Assembly (NCBI GenBank): GCA_037349315.1
Contig: JBAIAC010000059.1
Coordinates: 23,406,501 to 23,470,500, forward strand
Direction of reading: 5' to 3'
Length of the DNA stretch: 64,000 nucleotides
Origin: Chelydra serpentina
Taxonomy: Eukaryota; Chordata; Testudines; Chelydridae
Positions 21,912-30,178 of the stretch are shown here, piece by piece. The notes under the pieces are model-generated. The model was not told the DNA's origin, did no database searches, and saw only the letters and a program-made list of their open reading frames with translations. The first letter of the stretch is position 1; the number at the start of each line of letters is the position of its first letter. Made by a program: the position numbers and the translations under genes.

Positions 21912-23640
21912 GAAGACAAAAAACAAAGCCCTAAATACAATGCCTAGCATGCACAGTTGCATGTGGAGTGGGACCGTGGAGTCTTTTGGACTCTAAAGTC
22001 AGTTATTTTATGCCATGAAACACAAGCTGTATGGTATGAAATATCTTGTCAGGATGGAAACTCACACGTTACAAGTATTCATGATTATTTTCCCCTTATT
22101 TTTCCTCCAGTAGAGCAAGTATGTGTATATCACTGCGTACAGAACATTCTCTTCAGTCCACTCTAGCCCATCTGGCCTTGCTGCTGATCCTTCATTCTCC
22201 TTTGGGTTTGGAGGAACTGATGACTTGTCACAGGCTGGAGCTTGTCCCTTTAGAGGAACTTGGGCTTCTCTGTCCATTTTCATATTCCAAAGGATTTTTC
22301 ATACAATCAAGCAAGCCCAGGGAAGTGGGTGAGAGAGTTTAACATAACCAGGATACCCTCTCCATGTTTGGTCACATGCTATTAATAACCTCCGTCAGAT
22401 GCCACTAAAACTATGTTTCCCTAATGAGTGCTAGGAGTTATTCTGAAAATACTTTCCACCGATGGAGCACCCTTAATTCAAGGATCTCAAGGCACATTAC
22501 AAACTTTAACGAAGTCTAACAATGGTCTGGGCTTTAGGGAAGTATTAAGGTGCAGGCATTGGAACATGTCTTGCTTACAATGTTATATTTTACAGATGAA
22601 GAGAGGCACATAAGACCAAGCTCAGTCCTAGTGTCAGCAGATGCCACCCCAGTTGGAGTAGTGGAAGTTTCGCCTGCCTCTGCATGGCTGAATTTGGTCT
22701 AGAGAACTAAAGTGACTTGCCTGAAGTCACACAGCAGGGTCCACAGCCGAGCCAGTCAGAGAAAACACCCACAAGTTGCCTGTCCTAACAACTAGTCCAC
22801 ACAACCACTCCTATTGCAAATATTTGGGTTTGTCTGGCAGGCTCAGAGGGCCTCTGGTTCCCACCTAAACCCTTCACCCGGCCCAAGCAAACATAATCAT
22901 CCAAATATTGCACACAAGGCAAGTGACTGTGACCCTGCACATTCAGGGAAATGAACTCAAGCCTATGCTCAATCTGTAACGCAGAAGACAGCCAACTGAC
23001 AGGCCCTTGGTGGCCAATTCAAGGCAGAACATTAGCTGAACACACAGTTTGTTAACATCCAGGAAGCAAGCAGAAAGCAGACCCAAGTAGGGAGGGAGGT
23101 GGTTGGATGGGGTGTTTCTCTCCAATGCTGGCACTGGGATTCCCAAGGAGAAAGTAGAATGTGCTATGGAATCCTTTATTTACATTCATAGGCTCAACCC
23201 ATAATGAAAACCTCAAAATTAACCCTCCTCTATTTTGGGAAGTGGTTGGTGGTGGAACTGTGCTTGGTTAAACATTCCTTAGTTATTGACGTGTTTAGAA
23301 AGTTTGTCTGCAAAATTAATTTCCTTCTAGAGAGATAACAGCACATTAATTCTATAACAACATAATCACACTTTTATGATGGTCTGGCTGGATGGGGAGA
23401 GAAAGTGGAGGACTGTGATTTGCATGGCTAGCCTCAGATGTTACATTTCTAAACAACATTTTTAAATTAAGACCTAATTCAGTTCACATAAAGTACCTAA
23501 GGCAGAGGCATTGGGTCAGATCCAAATATTAAATCTGTAAATTTTAAACACTTGCACTATGGAGGGTAACTTGAGAAAAACAAAGTAATCACTGTGTTGG
23601 TTTGGCAGGTATCTTTGCTGATACAGTCAACACAGGTTGA
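21912..23640. other. No gene recognised
   Basis: A SINE-like scrap (GACTTGCCTGAAGTCACACA) lies near 22710-22735. Otherwise no domain or element boundary is visible. Confidence 0.45.
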
Positions 23641-23850
23641 TTACTAATAATTGGTGTATGACTAAGTATGTGGCACTTTTCATCCATTGACCTCAAAGAA
23701 CTTTACAGTGGAATGTGTCATTATCTCCATTTTATGGATGGGGAAACTGAGGCAGAGAGGCAAAGTCACACTACAAGTCTGTGGTAGCGCAGGGAACAGA
23801 ACCCAGATCTTCCAATTCTCAGTATGGGGTCCTGTCTACATTAAAGCCAT
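23640..23850. repeat. Ancient SINE/LINE-tail relic
   Basis: ATCTCCATTTTATGGATGGG, GAAACTGAGGCAGAGAGG and AACAGAACCCAGATCTTCCA occur in the order known from old amniote MIR/L3-like repeats. Divergent; no target duplication. Confidence 0.5.
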
Positions 23851-23984
23851 TAGTAGTGCTGACTAGAAAGTGGAGGACCCTGGATCCTGTGCTTTTTAAA
23901 GTCCTTAAGGTGGCCAGGTTTAGGAATAACAATGGTATATAAAAATAGATCTAGTGGCCTGGACACATGGCTGGAAGTAAGGAA

Positions 23985-24185
23985 TTCCAAACTTTAATCC
24001 TGGGTCTGATGCAATCACCTCGGACAAGACACTTAGGTCTTGTCTAGACAAGAACATAGTACCAGTTTAAATTGGTTTAAATACATAAAGTTAAAGTTTC
24101 TCATCTAGACAACCCTCAGTCTCTTTGTTTTCCAATCTGTAAAAAGGGGATAATAATACCTTACCTACCCCGGGAGGTCTTCTGA
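23985..24185. repeat. Ancient SINE-like relic split by a short insertion
   Basis: AATCACCTCGGACAAGACACT at 24012-24031 and CTGTAAAAAGGGGATAATAA at about 24137-24156 are the two halves of a MIR-like pattern. They are separated by about 80 bp that begins TTGTCTAGACAAG and ends CATCTAGACAA, a different palindromic sequence. The split is inferred from the expected order of the SINE pattern. Confidence 0.4.
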
Positions 24186-24218
24186 TGGTATTATTGTAAA
24201 ACAATCCAAAGATGAAAG

Positions 24219-24513
24219 TTAAGCTATGTCTATACTACGGACCTGACAGTGGCACAGCTGTACCGATGCGCCGCTGTAAGGTCTCCTGTGTAGCTGCTCT
24301 ATGCTGGTGGGAGAGTGCTCTCTCACTGGCATAATTAAACCACCCCCAATGAGCAGCCATAGCTATGTCAGCAGGAGACTCTCTCCCACCAACATAGCAC
24401 TGCCCACACTGGCGCTTTGTCAGTGAAACTTTTGTGGGTCAGGGGTCTGGTTGTTTTCACACACCTGTCTGACAAGTTTTGCTGACAAAACCGCTAGTGT
24501 AGACAAAGCCTTA
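24219..24513. mobile_element. Harbinger-like MITE with TTA target duplication
   Basis: Element 24222-24510 (289 bp) with TTA on both sides (24219-24221 and 24511-24513). Ends are AGCTATGTCTATACTACGG and GCTAGTGTAGACAAAGCC, inverted repeats around GTCTAYAC. A 3-bp duplication is usual for PIF/Harbinger. The 46700-48391 element has similar ends (GGTCTACACTA). Non-coding. Confidence 0.68.
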
Positions 24514-25910
24514 CTATCTAAGTCCTAGGTGGGGCTTACACTGATCACATTGGTAGCTATATTCAGGCACATTACATTTACGTAGCATTTGCCACAGTTT
24601 AATCTCGAAGCACTTCCCAGACAGTACTCGCTCCATGCCTCCAAACCCCATCCCCCTCACAACAACAGTCACCGCTAGGCCCTTAACACTACACAATGAT
24701 TTGCAGATGGAGAAGAGAACTTCTTAATCCAAAACAGTCAGGGGCAATTAAGGTAGCAGAAAGAACAAGTCGTTGTCTGAAATGGTTGGCCAAGGCACCA
24801 AGTCTCACGCTTTCTGTTGTAAAAAACCGAGATCCTTACCACTGATGGTCATGAAAACTCAGCCAAAAGCCTGCACCTCCCCCATCAGTGCCTTTTTTCA
24901 AAAGAGGCCAACACGTTGGGTGCTGAATCCAAAATCTAACAACTCCCTTTACACTGGGCCCAGTATCAAGAACTCAGAAGGAAGAACACACCTACTGAAT
25001 CACCATCACAACTTCTTGCAGCATCTAAGTTTTGCTTGGGAGTCTCCTTATTCAAGTATTATCTAACCGGTTTATCCAATTTTTTCATAACAAAATCTGA
25101 AGGCAGACAGAATCCAAGCTGCGTTACAGGTAGAAACTGATTTTTGCTGAACTTCATTTAGAGATTTTGGGGTTCAAACCTACAATTGAAGATGAAATCA
25201 TGGGAATAGAAACTCAGCAAACTGAAACAAAAAAAACAAGCCGCTACCAAACCCCTATGGCCTGAACTGCTAAATTTCATATGACTAGTACCAGGGCTTC
25301 TGAGATACTGTCTGACAAGCTCACAGCCAGCAGTGGTATGGCTGCAAGCCAGGAATGAATGAAAGCTAGTTTTTCAGGTTTGAGTCTTGTTGACACTGGT
25401 TTGTTTTTCTGTGACTGGTGTCTGGATGCGAGGAAGAGGAGGCAGAGTTGGCTTGACAGATCTGTGCTTGTGTGATGATGAAATGCCTGGAGCAGTGAAA
25501 GTGTTCATCCATGTGGAGAATGTCTTTCTATAGGGGAAACTCAGCCCAGGATGGCAACAATCATCCCAGAAATGCTTGATCTTGTCTGAGTGGGAGAAGA
25601 GTTTGTTCATAAGACCCTCTCTTTCACTTACTGCATTCTCCTATACAAAATAGGCAGAGAGAAGGTCCAGTTTCAGTGCTGACAGATGCCCACTAACATG
25701 ACTCTCTCCCCTCCCCCAGGGTGTTCCTAAATGGTGCAAGCTTTGCTGATCAAATTCAGATCTGTTGGACTGAGACAAGCTGGTCAACTACCGTGTGGTC
25801 TGTGTTGTGGAGGAGGGCTCAGATTTCATCCAGATGGAGAACAAGAATCAATTCAATACTAAGAAACAGTTTTCTTTGCTGTGTTCATATTAGCTTACGA
25901 TTTAGAGGTA
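24514..25910. other. No gene recognised
   Basis: Only short open frames; no domain or element boundary seen. Confidence 0.45.
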
Positions 25911-26253
25911 TGTAAGATCACAGGCGCCAGCTTCCTCCTTTCCCTGTTGGTGCTCAACCTGTGAAAAACCCCAGGCCTCACCCCCACTCCATCCTTTTCA
26001 CCAAGGCCCCACCCCTGCCCTGCCTCTTTCGCCCCTGTCCCGCCTTTTCCCGCCCAGTTCCATCCCCTCCCCTGAGCCTGCCCTGTTCCCGCTCCTCCCC
26101 CTCCCCCAGCGCCTCCTGCACACTGCGGAACAGCTGATCGCGGTGGGCAGGAGGCACTGGTGGGGGGGGAGGAGCTGGCTGCCAGTGGGTGCTAAGCACC
26201 CACTAATTTTTTTTCCGTGGGTGCTCCACGGAGTTGGCGCCTATGTCTAAGAT
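25911..26253. mobile_element. hAT-like non-autonomous element, family B copy 2 (inverted)
   Basis: Element 25919-26245 (327 bp) with duplications TGTAAGAT and TCTAAGAT (seven of eight identical). It is inverted relative to copies at 820 and 52161: the conserved CCGTGGGTGCTCCACGG block lies at its right end (26216-26232), followed by GAGTTGGCGCCTATG. The interior is C-rich on the plus strand. Confidence 0.85.
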
Positions 26254-27277
26254 AGTTCAAAAATGTATGCGATCACATTACAGATATATAGCAATACAAA
26301 TATGCAAGGGGGGGACAGAATTAAGGCAGCAGATATAGCATTACCTTTCGCATATCCTTAAGTAACTGAGCATTCCTAAAGTCTCATTCGTGTAGATTAT
26401 TGTATTTGCTACAACTCTGTCAGGGAAGATGTTAGGGTTCCCTCCCCACTTTAAACTTTAGGGTAAAGACGTGGGGACCCGCATGAAGAGCTCCTAAGCT
26501 TATTTTTACCAGCTTAGGTTAAAACCCCCAAGGTACAAAAATCCCTGCACCCTGAGAAATGCTTTTCCCACTGCCACCATTAAGTGTTTTAAACAGGAAT
26601 CCAGGAAAGGAGACCACTTGAAGTTCCCTTCCCCCCCGCAAAAAATACCCTCTCAAGCCCGTACCCCCCTTTCCTGGGACGCTTGAGAATAATCTCCTAA
26701 CCAATTGGTTACACAGTGATTTAAAAACCCACCCCCTGGGTTTTAAAAACCATAGAAAACAGTCAGCTTCTTAAAAGAAAGATTTTATTAAAACAAAGAA
26801 GGTAAAATTAGCTCTAAAAAACTATTTTACAGGGTACTCAATTTCCAAACTCAGAGGGATTCCCCCTCTGGACAAACCCTTAAAGTTACAGGGGAAAAAA
26901 AGGAATAACCCCTTCCTCTCACACAGGGAACGTACCAAGCAAAAATAAACAGAAATCTACTCGCTATGCTATCTAAACTTACTTTAGAAAAGTGAGGATT
27001 TGATGAAAAGATGACTGGTTCCTTCTGACTCCAAGATCACTCTGAGTCTGACAAAGACCCACACACAAAGCTTTCCCCCTCCCAAGATTTGAAAGTATCT
27101 TGTCCCCTTATTGGTCAGATGCCGGCCAGGTCAGGTGTCGGTCTGGTTACCTGCATTTCTTAACCCTTTACTGGTAAGAGGATTTTATCTGCATCAGACC
27201 CTCTCCCCCCTCCCTTTATATTTATGACAGAAGAATTAAAAAGATCTTAGTACGCCTGAAAAACCATGCTGGGTTGC
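26254..27277. other. No gene recognised
   Basis: No domain is visible. GGGAAGATGTTAGGGTTCCC near 26421 and the pyrimidine-rich text to 27230 look like interspersed-repeat sequence, perhaps an old LTR, but no boundaries could be established. Confidence 0.35.
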
Positions 27278-28158
27278 TGTAGCGAGGCGGTGTGGTGCCC
27301 CACCACCCTGCAGAGGGAAGAACCTCCCCAGACACCAGAGTGGGCGGAGCCAGGAAGCTCTGAGCCCGCCCCTCAGAGGGACAGGCCGTGACGTGCAAGT
27401 AGAAAGGCACGACCCGGAAGTATAAAGGCGGGCCCTCAGAACTCACTGGGGGACCAGCAGCCGGGGAGGCCCGACGCAGCCAGTCTAGCCCATGACTGGG
27501 AAAATCCCGCAGCCCCAGGTGCACCCCAAGACTGGCCAGACCTGCCCTGCGCCCGCTATCCACAGGAGGAGCCCATGGTGCTGGAGCCCTCCAAGGACAC
27601 CACCCTGACCCAGGTACCCTACGAGGGGGAGTCCAGAAGTAGCCCGGGGGGCAGCCGAACCTAGTCTGGCTGCAGCACTGCCAGAGCCAAGGTCAGTGTG
27701 TTGCGGCCAGGATCCCCACTGACACAGCGGCGGGTCCTTTGCCGCTGCTAGGGCCCCGGGCTGGGACGCAGTGGAGTGGGTGGACCTGCGTTTCCCCTGC
27801 CACCCAACGTGTGGGTGGCCGTCTTCCCCCTCCCGGGTTGCTCAAAGCCAGGAGCCTGGGGTTTGATATTGAAATTGTTGCTCAGTCCCTGCCTGAGGGC
27901 CTGAGCCCCTGACTGTTTGCTGCTGCCCAGCCCTGACCCAGGGCCTGGGCTTACATTGAACTCTCTGCTCAGTCCCTGCCTGAGGGCCGGAGCCTCTGAC
28001 TCGTTGTTTGCTGCCCCACCCTGACCCAGGGCCTGGGTTTATCTTGTATTGCTTGCAGGGCCCTACCTGAAAGCTTGGGCCATAGACTGAGGATTCCTCA
28101 ACCCAGCCGAGCGTGTGTAGCGAGGCAGGGTGGTGCCCCACCACCCCGCAGAGGGCCA
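27278..28158. repeat. Probable LTR-derived block bounded by a 40-bp direct repeat
   Basis: A motif of about 40 bp starting TGTAGCGAGGC and containing the palindrome GGTGCCCCACCACC occurs at about 27278-27318 and again at 28116-28157, with a few differences. Between them lie a TATA-like AAGTATAAAGG near 27418 and GC-rich leader-like sequence. This looks like part of an LTR retrotransposon unrelated to the 28795 element. Its right part (from 27687) belongs to the 1.1-kb duplication and is repeated at 35912 onwards. Confidence 0.45.
27886..28090. repeat. Tandem repeat, about 95-bp unit
   Basis: CTCAGTCCCTGCCTGAGGGC occurs at about 27882 and again near 27970. CCCTGACCCAGGGCCTGGG occurs at about 27934 and 28019. 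A third partial unit follows. The same array is repeated in the right flank copy (36100-36315). Open frames through it are a by-product of the repeat. Confidence 0.7.
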
Positions 28159-28552
28159 AAATACCCTACAGTTGCTTTATTAAATAAAAAGAAGCTGTTC
28201 TTGACTGTTTAATAGTAAAATAAAGAGTTTGGGAAGGGATGTAGTACAAGGACTTCAATTTCCATTGGAAATGGGTGCTGCATGGAGTCAGTTGCATCTC
28301 CCTGATTCAGGGCCATCCAGTCCTGAGACAACTTAGGGATCTATACAGTAAAGGATCTGTCATATCTCTATTCCCCTCTGTGTCCTGCTCACACACTAAC
28401 CCTTCCCTGAATACCCCCAACATACCTTCCTTCCCCTTACACCAGTAGTGCAATGGGGCTCTGGCAAGGAGGAGGAAATGCTCTGTCCACCAGCACAGAG
28501 TTCCCCAGCAAAAGAGTAATTCTTCACTTGTTATTTCTGAATGTTTTATTAT

Positions 28553-28727
28553 AGAATCATAGAATATCAGGGCTGGAAGGGGCCTTAGAAGGTCTAACTC
28601 CCTGCTTAAAGGGGAACCAATCCCCAATTTTTGCCCCATCCCTAAATGGCCCCCCTCAAGGATTGAACTCACAACCCTGGGTTTAGCAGGCCAATGCTCA
28701 AACCACTGAGCTATCCCTCCCCCCTGT
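28553..28727 (-). mobile_element. tRNA-derived SINE with CR1-like tail (copy 1)
   Basis: Read on minus, the head GGGGAGGGATAGCTCAGTGG carries an A box (TAGCTCAGTGG), followed by a B box (GAGTTCAATCC) about 45 bp later. The 3' end CCAGCCCTGATATTCTATGA with repeated TTCTATGAT resembles a CR1 LINE tail. This is the architecture of turtle/crocodilian Cry-type SINEs: polymerase III transcription from the tRNA part and mobilisation by a CR1 RT through the tail. The assignment to that family is from knowledge; the boxes and tail are visible. Confidence 0.82.
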
Positions 28728-29160
28728 GTTTTAAGGCCACTGTGTCCAGTTAGAGGATACAAAATGGCCTTCGCAAACCCAAGAATATAGCGTCATGTGT
28801 AACGTTTTATACTACATGTGCCATGTAACATATCTCTGTGAAAGTTATGACCTACTGAATTTATCCCTCCTGTTTGTAGGCATGTATCATTGTTGTGGTT
28901 GAAGTTATGAACATTGGTTTCATATTTGCTGGTTTTATGCATAGCTTTTGTAAGAACATGAGACCAGGTCCAGAGGAAGGAATGTGCAAGTTGAGTACAA
29001 GTACTTAACAGACAAAAGAAGGTGCAGACCCCAATCCACATCGGGGCCCCAGGCAAGGATGCAACTGGTTAGACTGGTTAGGGCACACGGACAGGTGACT
29101 TGCCCATGTGATCCCAAAACTCCAGGGCTACTGGATCCTACGCAGGGAGAGGAAGAAAGG

Positions 29161-29170
29161 CTATAAAAGC
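29161..29170 (+). promoter_or_regulatory. TATA box of the LTR promoter
   Basis: CTATAAAAGC, identical in both LTRs (second copy at 35187). It lies about 1 kb upstream of the gag start and would set transcription start about 25-30 bp downstream, within the LTR. Confidence 0.75.
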
Positions 29171-29595
29171 CCTTGCAAGACCCTTCCATTTTGTCTTCAG
29201 CTGGCTAAAGGGAGAGGCTCTCCACCCCCCCCAAGGACATTCCTGAGGGGAACTGAACAAAGGACGAGGCACACTAGGGGGTGTGAGAGTCTGCTGAGCT
29301 CAACTGGACCCAGGCTGATTCCACAGCCTGTAAAAAGGAAAATATCCAAATCTGGTGAGGCTTTTATCTGTGTTAACTTTGAATAGACATAGATGTGCGT
29401 GTTTTATTTTATTTTACTAAGTAACTTGCTTTGTTCTGCCGGTCATTAATTGAACTCACTTAAGTCCTATTTTCTGTACTTATTAAAATCACTTTTTACT
29501 TATCAAGTTTCCTTGAGTACGAGTTAGTGCCTTGGGACAGCGATCAGTGGCGCATATCTTTCCATCTTTGCAATAGAAAGCGAACGATTTATGAG

Positions 29596-29626
29596 TTTAC
29601 CCTGTATAAGCTTTATACAGGGTAAA
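29596..29626. repeat. Hairpin in the LTR
   Basis: TTTACCCTGTATA and TATACAGGGTAAA form perfect 13-bp arms around a five-base loop. The hairpin sits about 110 bp past the ATTAAA signal in the presumed U5 part and is identical in the 3' LTR (35621-35651). Its role is unknown. Confidence 0.8.
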
Positions 29627-29887
29627 ACGGATTTATTAAGGGTTTGAGCCTCCTTGGAGTTGAGCAGCTGGGTGTCAAAGGCAAGAGCGCTTCCAGGGGC
29701 CTTACAGTGGTGAGGGGACTTGGTTCAGACCTGGGTCTGTGTTTGCAGCAGATCAGTGGAATCTGGCTCAAAACAGACAGGATTCGGGAGTCCCAAGCTG
29801 GAAAAGGCCTGGAAGCAGGGGCAGAAGTAGCCTTGGCACACCAGGTGGCAGCACCAAGCAGGGCTCTGTGGCCCCAACCCGTCACAG

Positions 29888-29906
29888 TGGCGTAGTCGAG
29901 CAGGAT
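29888..29906 (+). promoter_or_regulatory. Primer binding site, tRNA-Ser-like
   Basis: TGGCGTAGTCG starts two bases after the LTR end. It is complementary to the 3' end of a vertebrate tRNA-Ser (acceptor ...CGACTACG plus CCA). The match continues as GCAGGAT after one extra A, giving 18 paired positions with one bulge. Minus-strand DNA synthesis would start here. The tRNA identity is from recalled tRNA-Ser sequence. Confidence 0.72.
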
Positions 29907-30178
29907 CTGTGCACAGCTGATTGCTTTGACGTACTGGTAGTGATTTTAAGTGAGTTTTAAGTGTGGTGGCCGGAAAACAGACAAAGTGGTTACTGGTTTG
30001 TTATTTTCGGTTTGCTTATTTCGGGTAAGGGAAGTAGGGACAGAAAAGGAAATCAAATAAGTAAGAGTGAAGATTGGGGAAGCTGGGAAAGTCTCTTAAC
30101 TGAAGAGCTCCTGATCTGAGTGCAGTCCAGTTTCAGTGAACTGCAGAGGGACGTGGCCCAGCACCAGACAGCAATAAG

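Larger units (their letters stand above)
27687..28794 (+). repeat. Left copy of a 1.1-kb direct duplication flanking the Gypsy element
   Basis: The sequence from CCAAGGTCAG at 27687 to the tATAGCGTC junction at 28794 recurs at 35912-37020, offset by 8225. I saw substitutions at 28348 and 28471 and a 1-nt difference near 28792. The left copy joins directly to an LTR that lacks its first 49 bp; the right copy starts immediately after the terminal CA of the 3' LTR. A tRNA SINE is inside both copies. Confidence 0.93.
28795..29886 (+). repeat. 5' LTR, lacking its first 49 bp
   Basis: It aligns with the 3' LTR at offset 6026 (6025 after a one-base difference in a C run near 29230) from ATGTGTAACG to the terminal GTCACA. 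The 49 bp at 34772-34820 of the 3' LTR have no counterpart here. The copy carries a TATA box at 29161, an ATTAAA polyadenylation-like signal at 29482 and a 13-bp-arm hairpin at 29596-29626. Promoter elements survive the truncation. Confidence 0.93.

Noticed and set aside
28650..28727. Possible tRNA gene on minus
   Set aside because: A and B boxes are present, but the sequence continues into a SINE body with a CR1-like tail and lacks a clean tRNA acceptor pairing.
28307..28762. 151-codon minus-strand frame, repeated at 36532-36987
   Set aside because: It runs through a tRNA SINE and is present twice only because the flank is duplicated; no domain is visible.
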